Below are positions 40,904 through 48,603 of a stretch of 64,000 bases of DNA, one piece after another. The position numbers and the translations under genes were made by a program. The notes below the pieces were generated by a model. The model did no database searches. It saw only the letters and a program-made list of their open reading frames with translations, and was not told the origin of the DNA. The stretch's first letter is position 1. Each line of letters opens with the position of its first letter. The DNA is from Nocardioides carbamazepini (GTDB taxonomy: Bacteria > Actinomycetota > Actinomycetes > Propionibacteriales > Nocardioidaceae), in the NCBI RefSeq assembly GCF_024614185.1, contig NZ_JAHTLF010000016.1:310001-374000 (forward strand). The letters are read 5' to 3'.

Positions 40904-40919
40904 GCAAGGCTGACCTTGC
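40904..40919. promoter_or_regulatory. DtxR/IdeR-like iron box
   Basis: GCAAGGCTGACCTTGC is a perfect 6-base inverted repeat (GCAAGG/CCTTGC) with core AGGCTGACCT. It resembles the DtxR/IdeR consensus core AGG-(T/C)-TA-(A/G)-CCT. It lies 15 bases upstream of the ATG at 40889, where a bound repressor would block the operon promoter when iron is abundant. Confidence 0.6.
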
Positions 40920-40935
40920 CACGGAGAGCCTGCCC

Positions 40936-41415
40936 TTACTGAGATGCGGTCCCCGGGTGGAGCAGGAAGACCGGGATCACCCGGTCGGTCCACTCGACGT
41001 ACTTCGCGTAGTTCGGCCAGATCGTCAGCATGTGCGCCCAGACCCGGTCCTTCTCGGCGCCGGTCAGCTCACGCCAGGTGCAGGTGTGGTGGCGCCCGTT
41101 GTAGTCGATCTCGACCGTCTCCGCCGCGCGCAGGTTCGCCGACCATGCCGGTGGCTTCGGGGCGCCGAACGAGGAGCCTGCGATCAGCCAGCCGCCCTGC
41201 CACGGCACGCAGAGCAGCGGTGTCGAGCGGGGGATGCCGGTCTTGCGGCCCGGCACCGTCAGCAGCAGGCTCGGCAGCCCGGCGAGCCCGACCAGGCTGA
41301 CCCGGCGCCCGGTGAGGCGCTGCAGGTGCTGGTCGGTCCAGGTGATCTGGGGGAGCAGCTTCGGCATCCACGGCTGGGAGCCGAGCTTGATCGCGACGGG
41401 GGTGAACAGGCCCAT
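40936..41415 (-). CDS. deazaflavin (F420)-dependent nitroreductase-family protein
   Basis: 159 residues. LLLTVPGRKTGIPRSTPLLCV and GGWLIAGSSFGAPKPPAWSANL (read in short pieces: PGRKTGIPRSTPL, IAGSSFGAPKPPAW) are the F420-binding features of the DDN family. ATEVEIDYNGRHHTCTWREL-like strands follow. Members reduce quinones, nitroimidazoles and other substrates with F420H2. It ends 47 bases before the iron operon's start codon, so the iron operon's promoter overlaps or abuts its 3' end. Confidence 0.85.
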   Translation of the reverse strand: MGLFTPVAIKLGSQPWMPKLLPQITWTDQHLQRLTGRRVSLVGLAGLPSLLLTVPGRKTGIPRSTPLLCVPWQGGWLIAGSSFGAPKPPAWSANLRAAETVEIDYNGRHHTCTWRELTGAEKDRVWAHMLTIWPNYAKYVEWTDRVIPVFLLHPGTASQ

Positions 41416-41516
41416 GACCGAACCCTAGAACGTGTTCTCGGATCCGCGGTCCCGAGACGCGCGACGGGGCGCCCTCCCGAGGGAGGACGCCCCGACGTAC
41501 GGCGCAGGCGGGCGGA

Positions 41517-41590
41517 GCTGTAACTACCCGTCCTTGCTGGTGCCTGACCCGTAGACCGGTACGACAGAGGCAAGGACAGGTAGTTACAGC
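41517..41590. repeat. inverted-repeat element A (74 bases, TGTAACTA termini)
   Basis: Left arm 41517-41537 (GCTGTAACTACCCGTCCTTG then C) and right arm 41570-41590 are 21-base inverted repeats with one mismatch around a 32-base centre. The centre contains CGTAGACCGGTACG, which occurs in the opposite orientation in element C (48460-48535). It lies 4 bases beyond the stop of the RDD gene. It could act as a terminator, but the shared ends and centre suggest a mobile or REP-like family. Confidence 0.8.
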
Positions 41591-41594
41591 GTGG

Positions 41595-42194
41595 TCAGCC
41601 GACCTGCAGGACGCGGGTGCCGCCCGCGAACTTGTCGTGCCAGCCCTGGTGGTTGGGCTGGTCGCTGTTGAGCGTGATCGCGATGTAGATCACCGCTGCC
41701 AGCGGCACGGCCCAGCCGAGGAAGAACCACCCGATGAACGGGATGATGCTCAAGATGCCGAGCGCCGAGTAGGCGTTGCGCTTGAGGGCCTGCTCCATCG
41801 TCGGCTTGCTCTCGCCGTCGGGGCCGTAGGTGCGCAGCTTCATGACCATCTTGCCGACGGTCTGGCCGGAGTTGGACTCCATGAGGGCGAAGTAGCCGAG
41901 GTAGATGGCTGCCTGGAGGATCGCGGTGACCGTCCAGAACAGGAAGTACTCGCCGAACGAGTGCACGAAGCCGGTCAGGAAGATCCCGTTGAAGACGGTG
42001 TAGATGACGGCGTAGACCACCGCCAGGAGCACGTGGTCGATCAGCCGTGCCAGGAAGCGGTTGAGCAACTCGCCGGGACGCGGGACGCCGGCCGGCGCGC
42101 CGCCGAAGCCCGGCTGCGGCTGACCGCCGTAGCCGCCCGGCGGGGGCGGGGTCCCGCCCGGCGGGGGCGGGGGAGGCGGCTGGTTCTCGGACAT
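41595..42194 (-). CDS. RDD-family membrane protein
   Basis: 199 residues from ATG 42194, with GAGGAG 8 bases upstream. Residues 1-45 are a Pro/Gly-rich cytoplasmic tail. Then come ELLNRFLARLIDHVLLAVVYAV (RDD-type Arg...Asp helix), two further helices, the GQTVGKMVMKLRTYG loop and a last helix pair. RDD proteins are of uncertain role; some exchange ions or support transport. Inverted-repeat element A abuts its 3' end. Confidence 0.85.
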   Translation of the reverse strand: MSENQPPPPPPPGGTPPPPGGYGGQPQPGFGGAPAGVPRPGELLNRFLARLIDHVLLAVVYAVIYTVFNGIFLTGFVHSFGEYFLFWTVTAILQAAIYLGYFALMESNSGQTVGKMVMKLRTYGPDGESKPTMEQALKRNAYSALGILSIIPFIGWFFLGWAVPLAAVIYIAITLNSDQPNHQGWHDKFAGGTRVLQVG

Positions 42195-42342
42195 GGGGTC
42201 TCCTCGAGTCATGGTGCAGGGGGCGCACCGGGATGGCAGCAATCTAGTGCCCTGGGCGGCCGCCGAGCAGGCATTGCGAGCGTTCTTGCCCTGTTGCCCC
42301 GGCGTTCAGCCCCGTGACAGCGGCTCCTCCTACGGTCCGACC

Positions 42343-43881
42343 GTGATCGCTCGCGGAACGCTCGGCAGCCTCCTGGTGCTGCTCGGGGGACTCGTCACGG
42401 CGACGCTGCCGGCGTCGACGCCGGTGCTCAGGCTGGGCACGCTGGAGGCGCTGCGCGCCCACGAGATCGGCCGGATGGCCGGCCTGGTGGTGGTCCTGGT
42501 GGGTCTGGGGCTGCTGGCGAACGCGTGGCTGCGGCTGTGCCGGACGGTCGCGGTCGGGGACCGCGACACCGTCGACCCGGCCGAGGGAGTGGCCCTGGTG
42601 CGGTTCGCCGCCGTCGTGTGGTCGGCCCCGTTGCTGCTCGCGCCGCCGCTGTTCTCCCGCGACGGCTGGTCGTACGCCGCCCAGGGCATGCTCGCCGAGG
42701 TCGGGCTCTCGCCGTACGTCGTCGGCCCGGGGGCGCTCGCGCCGGACTCCTTCCTCCCGCTGCCCGGCTGGATCACCGGTCCGCCGATCGTGCAGGCGGT
42801 CGACCCGCTGTGGTGGGACACCGCGACGCCGTACGGGCCGATGCCGGTCTTCCTCGGCGCGATCGTCGCCGGCGTCACCGGCAACCCGTGGATCCTGGTC
42901 ATCGCGCACCGCGGGTTCGCGCTGGTCGGTCTCGGCCTGCTGGCCTGGGCGGTGCCGCGCCTCGCGCGGTGGGGTGGCGCGAACCCGGCCGTCGCGACCG
43001 CCTTCGTCCTCGTCTCGCCGCTGATGATGGCCAACGGCGTCGCCGGCCTGCACAACGACCTCCTGATGGTCGGCCTGATGGCCGTCGCGCTCGTCGTGGC
43101 CGTCGAGCGCGGCTGGGCCTGGGGGGCGGTGCTCGCCGGCATCGCCGCCGGCGTCAAGGTCCCGGGCGGCCTGGTGGCCGTCGGCATCGTGCTCGTCTCG
43201 TTGCCGGTCGGCGCCTCCGTCGTCGCCCGGCTGCGGCGGCTCGGTGCCGTCGGCGCGGTCTCGATCGGCACCCTGCTCGGGCTCGGCGTCCTCACCGGCA
43301 TCGGGAACGGCTGGCTGCGCGCCCTCACCGTCCCCGGCGAGGTCAACACGCCCCTGTCGGCCACCACCCTGGTCGGCGGCGTCCTCGACTGGCTCGCCCT
43401 CCATCTCGGGCTCGGCACCGATCCCGCCCTCTTCCGCGACCTCGTCCGCGCCCTCGGCCTGCTCGCGGCCCTGGGGGTCGGCGCCTGGGTCGGGCTGCGC
43501 TGGCCCACCGGCTCCCGGCGTACGGCGCTCGCGGCGGTCGCGACCGTCGGGGCCGCGTTCGTGCTGCTCTCGCCCGTCGTGCACCTGTGGTACTTCCTGC
43601 TCCTGCCGCCGTTCCTCGCCGCCCAGCGGCTCCCGCGGCACGCCACCGGCGCGTTCGTCGCGATGTCCGTCCTGCTCGGCCTGGTCGCGCCCCTCGACTC
43701 CTCGCTCCACGGCGCCTACTACGCCATCGTGATCGGCTGCATGACCGTCGCCCTCCTCCTCCCCGTCCTGCTGCTCACCCCGCCGGCGCGGGAGCGGCTG
43801 GCCCGGATCGTCGCCCCGCTCGCCCCGCCGCTTGTAACTAAGGGTTACGGCGCGAAAACCGGCGCAACAACGCCCGGGTAG
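42343..43881 (+). CDS. MptB-like polyprenol-phosphomannose-dependent mannosyltransferase
   Basis: 512 residues from GTG 42343. A GT-C fold with about 12 helices; SRDGWSYAAQGMLAEVGLSPY (in pieces: SRDGWSYAAQG, GLSPYVVGPGAL) and YGPMPVFLGA are family features of alpha-1,6-mannosyltransferases MptA/MptB. They extend lipomannan-type chains on the outer face of the membrane. The last 16 residues (LVTKGYGAKTGATTPG) and the stop codon are encoded by the left arm of the inverted-repeat element at 43831-45130, so the original C-terminus has been replaced. Confidence 0.82.
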   Translation: MIARGTLGSLLVLLGGLVTATLPASTPVLRLGTLEALRAHEIGRMAGLVVVLVGLGLLANAWLRLCRTVAVGDRDTVDPAEGVALVRFAAVVWSAPLLLAPPLFSRDGWSYAAQGMLAEVGLSPYVVGPGALAPDSFLPLPGWITGPPIVQAVDPLWWDTATPYGPMPVFLGAIVAGVTGNPWILVIAHRGFALVGLGLLAWAVPRLARWGGANPAVATAFVLVSPLMMANGVAGLHNDLLMVGLMAVALVVAVERGWAWGAVLAGIAAGVKVPGGLVAVGIVLVSLPVGASVVARLRRLGAVGAVSIGTLLGLGVLTGIGNGWLRALTVPGEVNTPLSATTLVGGVLDWLALHLGLGTDPALFRDLVRALGLLAALGVGAWVGLRWPTGSRRTALAAVATVGAAFVLLSPVVHLWYFLLLPPFLAAQRLPRHATGAFVAMSVLLGLVAPLDSSLHGAYYAIVIGCMTVALLLPVLLLTPPARERLARIVAPLAPPLVTKGYGAKTGATTPG

Positions 43882-45130
43882 TAGCCACAGCACCCGGGTA
43901 GTCGCGTCGCGCGCGGCCCGACCGACCACCCGCCGTACGCGGCTGTCCACAGGTCCGCAGATCCGATGTGTCGAGGGCGCCCCGGTCGGCAACCGTTCGG
44001 GTCATGCATCCTCGGATCCTGGCCGTGATGGCCGCCCACGGTGGCTTGATCACCCGTCATCAGCTGCACGACCTCGGCGTCGGGCCGGGCCAGGTCCGCT
44101 CGATGCTGCGTCGACGCCGCGACGAGCCCGAGCCGCGCCTGCGGGTGCTGAGGCGCGGGATCTTCACTGCGACCGCGCACTGGAACACCCTCGATGAGTA
44201 CGTCGGCCGGCCGCTGCTCCTGGCGCGTGCCGCGGGTCTGGCCGCGAAGCGGGACTGGGTGCTGAGCCACGATTCGTCCGCGCACCTCCAGCAGCTGCCA
44301 ATCCTGCGCCCGCGCGACCCGCTGGTGCACCTGACGCGTCCGGGGTGGACGAACGCCTGGACCGAGTACGGCGTCAAGCACCACCTCGCTCGGTTCGATC
44401 CGGCCCAGGTGGTCGTCCTTGACGGACTCCGCGCGCTCGACCTCGCTCGTACGGCGGTCGACATCGGCCGCGAGCACGGCTTCCGTCATGGGCTGGTGGC
44501 GTGCGATGCGGTGATGAGGCGTGGCGTAGGTCGTGCCGAGCTCCGGCGCGCAGCCGACGTCATGACGTGCTGGCCGGGCGTGAAGGACGCACGCGCCGCC
44601 GTCGACCTGGCCGACCCCGGAGCCGAGAGCGTCCTGGAGACTCTGGCGCGCGAGCTCGTCATCGAGGCGGGGGTCGGAGAGCCGGAGACCCAGTTCCCCG
44701 TGCGCACGACTCGCGGTGTGGCGTGGTGCGACCTCCGCGTCGGCAACCTCATGGTCGAGGCCGACGGCGAGGTCAAGCTCACCTCGGTGGCGGACGGCGG
44801 GTTGTCCGAGGACCCGCAGCAGACCTGGTTCGACGAGAAGCTCCGGGAGCGGGCGGTCACCGACCGCGGGGTGATCGTGGTTCGAGTCGTCAACGACGAC
44901 ATCTGGAAGGGTCGCCGCCGCGCGGAGGCGATCCATCGGATCCGACGTGGGTACGCCGAGTCGGTCCAGCGATTCGGTGCCGAGCTGCACCCGGAACTGG
45001 CTGCCGAGGCCGCTGAGCTGCGCCGGCAGTACGGCGACCGGCGGTCGGCCTGAGCTCATCTACCCGGGTGCTGTGACACCTACCCGGGCGTTGTTGCAGC
45101 GAGTTCTTCGCTGTAACCCTTAGTTACAAG
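43831..45130. mobile_element. inverted-repeat element B carrying an AbiEi/DUF559-like gene
   Basis: A 1.3-kb unit bounded by two 71-base inverted repeats (43831-43901 and 45060-45130). They match at 60 of 71 positions without gaps; the outer 18 bases, beginning CTTGTAACTAAGGGTTAC, are identical. Each arm holds two CCCGGGTAG copies. The only gene inside is 44004-45053. The ends share TGTAACTA with elements A and C. No transposase and no clear target duplication are seen, so movement would be non-autonomous or by an unknown mechanism. It separates two convergent glycosyltransferase genes. Confidence 0.75.
44004..45053 (+). CDS. AbiEi-type winged helix plus DUF559-like nuclease-fold protein
   Basis: 349 residues from ATG 44004 (an in-frame GTG at 43968 is possible). 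Residues 1-55 (ILAVMAAHGGLITRHQLHDLG, RRGIFT) match the N-terminal winged helix of AbiEi antitoxins. The C-terminal part, from about 205, has ESVLETLARELV, CDLRVGNLMVEADGEVKL and a late basic helix. The acidic/Lys pattern (E, D, E-x-D-x-x-x-K) fits the PD-(D/E)XK-like DUF559/Vsr group. It could be an orphan antitoxin-like regulator or a nuclease. It is the sole cargo of an inverted-repeat element, which suggests a selfish or defence role; that is inference. Confidence 0.7.
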   Translation: MHPRILAVMAAHGGLITRHQLHDLGVGPGQVRSMLRRRRDEPEPRLRVLRRGIFTATAHWNTLDEYVGRPLLLARAAGLAAKRDWVLSHDSSAHLQQLPILRPRDPLVHLTRPGWTNAWTEYGVKHHLARFDPAQVVVLDGLRALDLARTAVDIGREHGFRHGLVACDAVMRRGVGRAELRRAADVMTCWPGVKDARAAVDLADPGAESVLETLARELVIEAGVGEPETQFPVRTTRGVAWCDLRVGNLMVEADGEVKLTSVADGGLSEDPQQTWFDEKLRERAVTDRGVIVVRVVNDDIWKGRRRAEAIHRIRRGYAESVQRFGAELHPELAAEAAELRRQYGDRRSA

Positions 45131-45133
45131 TGC

Positions 45134-46270
45134 TCAGGCGCTGAGCGCCCCCGTCCGGTCGCCGGCATGCAGCGCGAGCATCCGGGCAACAGCCCGGTCC
45201 CAGCCGAACTGCTCGGCCCGCCGACGTGCGGCGGTACGCCGACGCGGCTCCGGCAGCTCGAGCAGTCGCAGCACGGCGTCGGCGAGCGCTGCGGGGGAGG
45301 GCGCGCCCCAGGCGCCGCAGCTCGCGTCGACGAGCTCCCGGGCGCCGCCGCGGTCGGCGGTGACGACGGGGGTGCCGCAGGCGAGCGCCTCGAGCACGGC
45401 GAGCCCGAACGTCTCGCCGGGACACACCGACAACGACACGTCGGCGGCGGCGAGCCGGTCGCGCAGGGCGGTGCGGCCGTCGACGTACCCGTGGAAGTGG
45501 ACGGGCGCACCACCGGCGAGCTGCTCGAGCTCGTCGCGGTGCGGTCCCTCTCCGTAGACGTCGAGACGGAGCGGGAGCCCGCGACGGTGCAGCTCGACGG
45601 CGGTCGCCACGGCCAGGTGCGGGGACTTCTCGCGGGAGAGGCGGCCGGCGTGCACCAGCCGGAGCACCCCGTCGCTCCGGACACTGCCGTCGCTCTCCTC
45701 CGCCCGCGTGGCGCCCGGCCGGAAGGTCGCCAGGTCGACTCCCAGCGGCACCCGCGCGACCGGGCATCCGGCGGCGTCGGCGACGGACCGGAACTCGCCC
45801 TCGGCGTACGCCGACGTCACGACCACCACGTCGAAGCTGCGCACGATCAGCCGGTTGAGCAGCCCGATCGAGACCTTCGAGGTGGTCTCCAGGCCGGTCC
45901 GCATCGCGAACATGTCGCCCATCCGCTCGTGGGACAGCAGCACCGAGCGCACGCCGTTGCGGCGCGCCCACCAGGCGACGGGCAGCAGGGTGAGCTTGTC
46001 GCTCCACTCCACGCTGGTGGGGGCGAACCGTTCGAGGACGTCGGTGACCCGCCACGGCTCGACGATCAGCCGGTAGCCGCCGCCCACCCGGGGCGCGCGC
46101 ACCTGCACCACATCGCCCAGCGGGGTGGCGCGCACGGCGTCGACCGGCCCGGGGATGACGAGGAGCCGCTCGGCGCCGGCGGCGACGTACCCCCGGCCCA
46201 GCTGCTCGATCGCGGTCCGCATGCCTCCCGACGTCGCCCCGACGAAGTTGGCCAGCTGGGCGATCCGCAC
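45134..46270 (-). CDS. family 4 glycosyltransferase
   Basis: 378 residues from GTG 46270 (GTG 46276 also possible). GT-B fold: VRIAQLANFVGATSGGMRTAI at the N-terminus (short pieces: IAQLANFVGA, SGGMRTAIEQL), LRLVHAGRLSREKSPHLAV, VYGEGPHRDELEQL and the donor-site CPGETFGLAVLEALACGTPVV with EFGLA-type Glu. PimB/MgtA-like mannosyltransferases have this layout. The upstream extension is antisense to the pirin gene and not used. Its stop codon lies 4 bases from the right arm of element B. Confidence 0.88.
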   Translation of the reverse strand: MRIAQLANFVGATSGGMRTAIEQLGRGYVAAGAERLLVIPGPVDAVRATPLGDVVQVRAPRVGGGYRLIVEPWRVTDVLERFAPTSVEWSDKLTLLPVAWWARRNGVRSVLLSHERMGDMFAMRTGLETTSKVSIGLLNRLIVRSFDVVVVTSAYAEGEFRSVADAAGCPVARVPLGVDLATFRPGATRAEESDGSVRSDGVLRLVHAGRLSREKSPHLAVATAVELHRRGLPLRLDVYGEGPHRDELEQLAGGAPVHFHGYVDGRTALRDRLAAADVSLSVCPGETFGLAVLEALACGTPVVTADRGGARELVDASCGAWGAPSPAALADAVLRLLELPEPRRRTAARRRAEQFGWDRAVARMLALHAGDRTGALSA

Positions 46271-46352
46271 GGGCACACCCTTGCGGCGGCGGGTGAACCC
46301 TGTGCCACGGCCGGCCCACGGCCCGGTTGACGGGCGCGAAAGGATGGAGGGC

Positions 46353-47351
46353 ATGAGCAACCCGGAGAGCAGCCCGGCCGAGGTCGTGTGCGAGGGCCGG
46401 CAGGCCGCCGGCGTGGAGCTGATGGAGCCGCGCGAGGTGCCGCTCGGCGGCCCGCGCGCGATGTCGGTACGACGCACGCTGCCGCAGCGGCACCGGTCGC
46501 TGATCGGCGCGTGGTGCTTCCTCGACCACTACGGCCCGGACGTCGTGAGCGAGAGCGGCGGGATGGAGGTCGCGCCGCATCCGCACACCGGGCTGCAGAC
46601 CGTGAGCTGGCTGTTCGCCGGCGAGATCGAGCACCGTGACAGCGCGGGGAACGTCGCGATGGTGCGGCCCAAGGAGGTCAACCTGATGACCGCCGGTCGC
46701 GGCATCAGCCACTCCGAGGTGTCGACGCCGGACAGCACGGTGCTGCACGGTGCCCAGCTGTGGGTCGCCCTGCCGGACGCGGTCCGCGACACCGACCCCG
46801 GCTTCGAGCACTACGCGCCGGCCGAGATCGGCGGCGAGGGCTGGCGCGCCCACGTCTTCCTCGGCTCGCTGCTCGGCGACAGCTCGCCGGTCGCGACCTT
46901 CACGCCGCTGCTGGGCGCGGAGGTCGTCCTCGACCCCGGTACGACGCTGTGCGTGCCGGTCGACCCGGCGTTCGAGCTCGGGGTGCTCGTCGACCGCGGT
47001 TCGGTCGCGGTCGGCGGGGTCGAGGCCCGGGCGGCCGACCTCGCCTACGTCCCGCCGGGCGCCGACGAGCTCGTCCTGGTCGCCGGCGCCGAGGGCGCCC
47101 GGCTGTTGGTGCTCGGCGGGCCGCCGTTCGGGGAGTCGATCGTGATGTGGTGGAACTTCGTGGGCCGCACCCACGACGAGGTCGTCGCCTACCGGTCGGC
47201 CTGGCAGGAGCAGATCACCGGTGCCGACGGGGAGGTCGTCCCCGACGGCCGGCAGGTCGCGCCGGGCCGGTTCGGCGTCGTACCCGACCAGCCGCTGTCG
47301 CCGATCCCCGCTCCCGTACTGCCCAACGCGCGCCTGCGCGAACGCCGGTGA
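46353..47351 (+). CDS. pirin-family protein
   Basis: 332 residues. The bicupin metal site is complete: APHPHTGLQTVSW (two His), RGISHSE (His and Glu), as in pirins that bind Fe or act as quercetinases. Pirins act as redox-sensing cofactors or dioxygenases. ATG 46353 is chosen; ATG 46344 is nine bases upstream. Its TGA overlaps the GTG of the LrgA-like gene, so the three genes to 48444 form one operon. It diverges from the GT4 gene. Confidence 0.88.
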   Translation: MSNPESSPAEVVCEGRQAAGVELMEPREVPLGGPRAMSVRRTLPQRHRSLIGAWCFLDHYGPDVVSESGGMEVAPHPHTGLQTVSWLFAGEIEHRDSAGNVAMVRPKEVNLMTAGRGISHSEVSTPDSTVLHGAQLWVALPDAVRDTDPGFEHYAPAEIGGEGWRAHVFLGSLLGDSSPVATFTPLLGAEVVLDPGTTLCVPVDPAFELGVLVDRGSVAVGGVEARAADLAYVPPGADELVLVAGAEGARLLVLGGPPFGESIVMWWNFVGRTHDEVVAYRSAWQEQITGADGEVVPDGRQVAPGRFGVVPDQPLSPIPAPVLPNARLRERR

Positions 47352-47740
47352 TCGCCGGTCTCACCTGGCTGCTCGCCTTCCAGATCCTGGGGGAGGTGAT
47401 CGTCCGGGTCCTCGACGTCACCGTGCCCGGTCCGGTCGTGGGGATGCTGCTGCTGTTCGTCTTCCTGCGGGTCAGGAGGTACGACGACAGCGGCTCCATC
47501 GTGCGCGCGGGCTCCGCGCTGCTGCGGCACCTGCAGCTGTTCTTCGTCCCGGCGGGTGTCGGGATCGTGGCCTACCTCGGTCTGCTCGGCGACCACGCCC
47601 TCCCGATCTCCGTGGCCCTGCTGGGCTCGTGGCTCCTCGGCCTGGCCGTCGTCGGCTGGACGGCGGTCGGCCTGGAGCGGCTGCTCGGCGCGCCGCGCGA
47701 CGACCTGCCCGGGGCGGGCGAGACGGGGGAGGCGGCGTGA
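47348..47740 (+). CDS. LrgA/CidA-family membrane protein
   Basis: 130 residues, four hydrophobic segments. LLAFQILGEVIVRVLDVTVPGPVVGMLLLFV (in pieces: LLAFQILGEVI, VPGPVVGMLLLF) and LQLFFVPAGVGIV are CidA/LrgA hallmarks. The family acts with LrgB in control of murein hydrolase export or in pyruvate/small-metabolite transport. It overlaps pirin (GTGA) and the LrgB gene (GTGA). Confidence 0.87.
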   Translation: MIAGLTWLLAFQILGEVIVRVLDVTVPGPVVGMLLLFVFLRVRRYDDSGSIVRAGSALLRHLQLFFVPAGVGIVAYLGLLGDHALPISVALLGSWLLGLAVVGWTAVGLERLLGAPRDDLPGAGETGEAA

Positions 47741-48444
47741 GGGACGACCTCCTCGACCTGGCCCGCTCGCCGCTCACCCTCCTACTGGTGACCCTGGCCG
47801 GCTACCAGGCGGGCCGCTGGCTCCAGACCCGCACCGGCGGGCACGCGCTCGCGCAGCCGGTGATCGTCGCGATCGCCGCGGCCGGTGTGACGATCACCGT
47901 GCTCGACGTCGACTACGCCGACTACCGCAGCGCCACCGAGCTGATCGCCTTCTGGCTCGGGCCGGCGACCGTGGCCCTGGCCATCCCGCTGCACCGCCAG
48001 GCCGACCGGCTCAAGGGGTTCGTCGTCCCCCTGCTCGTCGCGGTCTTCGTCGGAGCGGCCACGTCCATCGTGTCGGCCGTCCTCCTCGCCCGTCTGCTCG
48101 GCGCCGACGAGGCGCTCGAGAAGACGCTGTCGGCCAAGGCCGCGACCACGCCCGTCGCGATCGCCCTCACCGAGACGCTCGGCGGCATCCCGCCGCTCGC
48201 CGCGGTCTTCGCGATCACGACCGGCATCGTGAGCGCGATCATCGCGCCCGCCGTACTCAACCTGCTGCGCATCCGTGACCGGCGGGCCCGCGGCCTCGCC
48301 GTCGGCGCCGTCTCCCACGGCATCGGCGCCTCCCGGATGCTCCGCGAGGACGAGACCGAGGGCGCCTTCGCCGGGCTCGCCATGGGGCTCTCGGCGCTCG
48401 CGATCAGCCTGCTGGTCCCGGTCTTCGCGCTCGTGCTCTTCTGA
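47737..48444 (+). CDS. LrgB-family membrane protein
   Basis: 235 residues from GTG 47737 with GGGGGAGG as ribosome site. About seven hydrophobic segments; typical LrgB stretches are LGPATVALAIPLHRQ, AKAATTPVAIALTETLGG and SHGIGASRMLREDETEGAFAGLAMGL (shown in pieces: SHGIGASRML, GAFAGLAMGL). It partners the LrgA-like protein. The transcription unit ends just before inverted-repeat element C. Confidence 0.88.
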   Translation: MRDDLLDLARSPLTLLLVTLAGYQAGRWLQTRTGGHALAQPVIVAIAAAGVTITVLDVDYADYRSATELIAFWLGPATVALAIPLHRQADRLKGFVVPLLVAVFVGAATSIVSAVLLARLLGADEALEKTLSAKAATTPVAIALTETLGGIPPLAAVFAITTGIVSAIIAPAVLNLLRIRDRRARGLAVGAVSHGIGASRMLREDETEGAFAGLAMGLSALAISLLVPVFALVLF

Positions 48445-48459
48445 GGGTTGCCGGCGGTC

Positions 48460-48535
48460 GGCTGTAACTATCTGTTGTTGCCGCTGCCGTACCGGTCTAC
48501 GGGTGCGGTAGTGGCAACAACAGATAGTTACAGCC
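48460..48535. repeat. inverted-repeat element C (76 bases, TGTAACTA termini)
   Basis: Perfect 23-base arms 48460-48482 (GGCTGTAACTATCTGTTGTT then GCC) and 48513-48535 around a 30-base centre with CCGTACCGGTCTACGG. The core CGTACCGGTCTACG is the reverse complement of the core in element A. It begins 15 bases after the LrgB stop. No T-tract follows. Confidence 0.82.
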
Positions 48536-48590
48536 CACCGACCCGCCGAACTCCGACCCTGGTCGGACGCCGGGAGCCCCGACGAGGCGC

Positions 48591-48596
48591 TAGGTT
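48591..48596 (+). promoter_or_regulatory. TAGGTT -10 element for a leaderless amidase transcript
   Basis: TAGGTT ends seven bases before ATG 48604, which has no ribosome site. This spacing would place transcription start at or next to the ATG. The same arrangement (TAGGGT at 50647-50652, then ATG 50658) is seen before the first MaoC-like gene of the rpmG region. Confidence 0.4.
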
Positions 48597-48603
48597 CCCG
48601 TGC

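Noticed and set aside
41517..41590. Plain rho-independent terminator after the RDD gene
   Set aside because: Termination is possible, but the shared TGTAACTA ends and inverted core in element C, and the similar ends of the gene-carrying element B, make a repeat family more likely. I keep termination as a secondary role.
46125..46352. Upstream extension of the pirin gene in the same frame
   Set aside because: It runs antisense to the start of the GT4 gene and lacks pirin homology; ATG 46353 gives the normal N-terminus.
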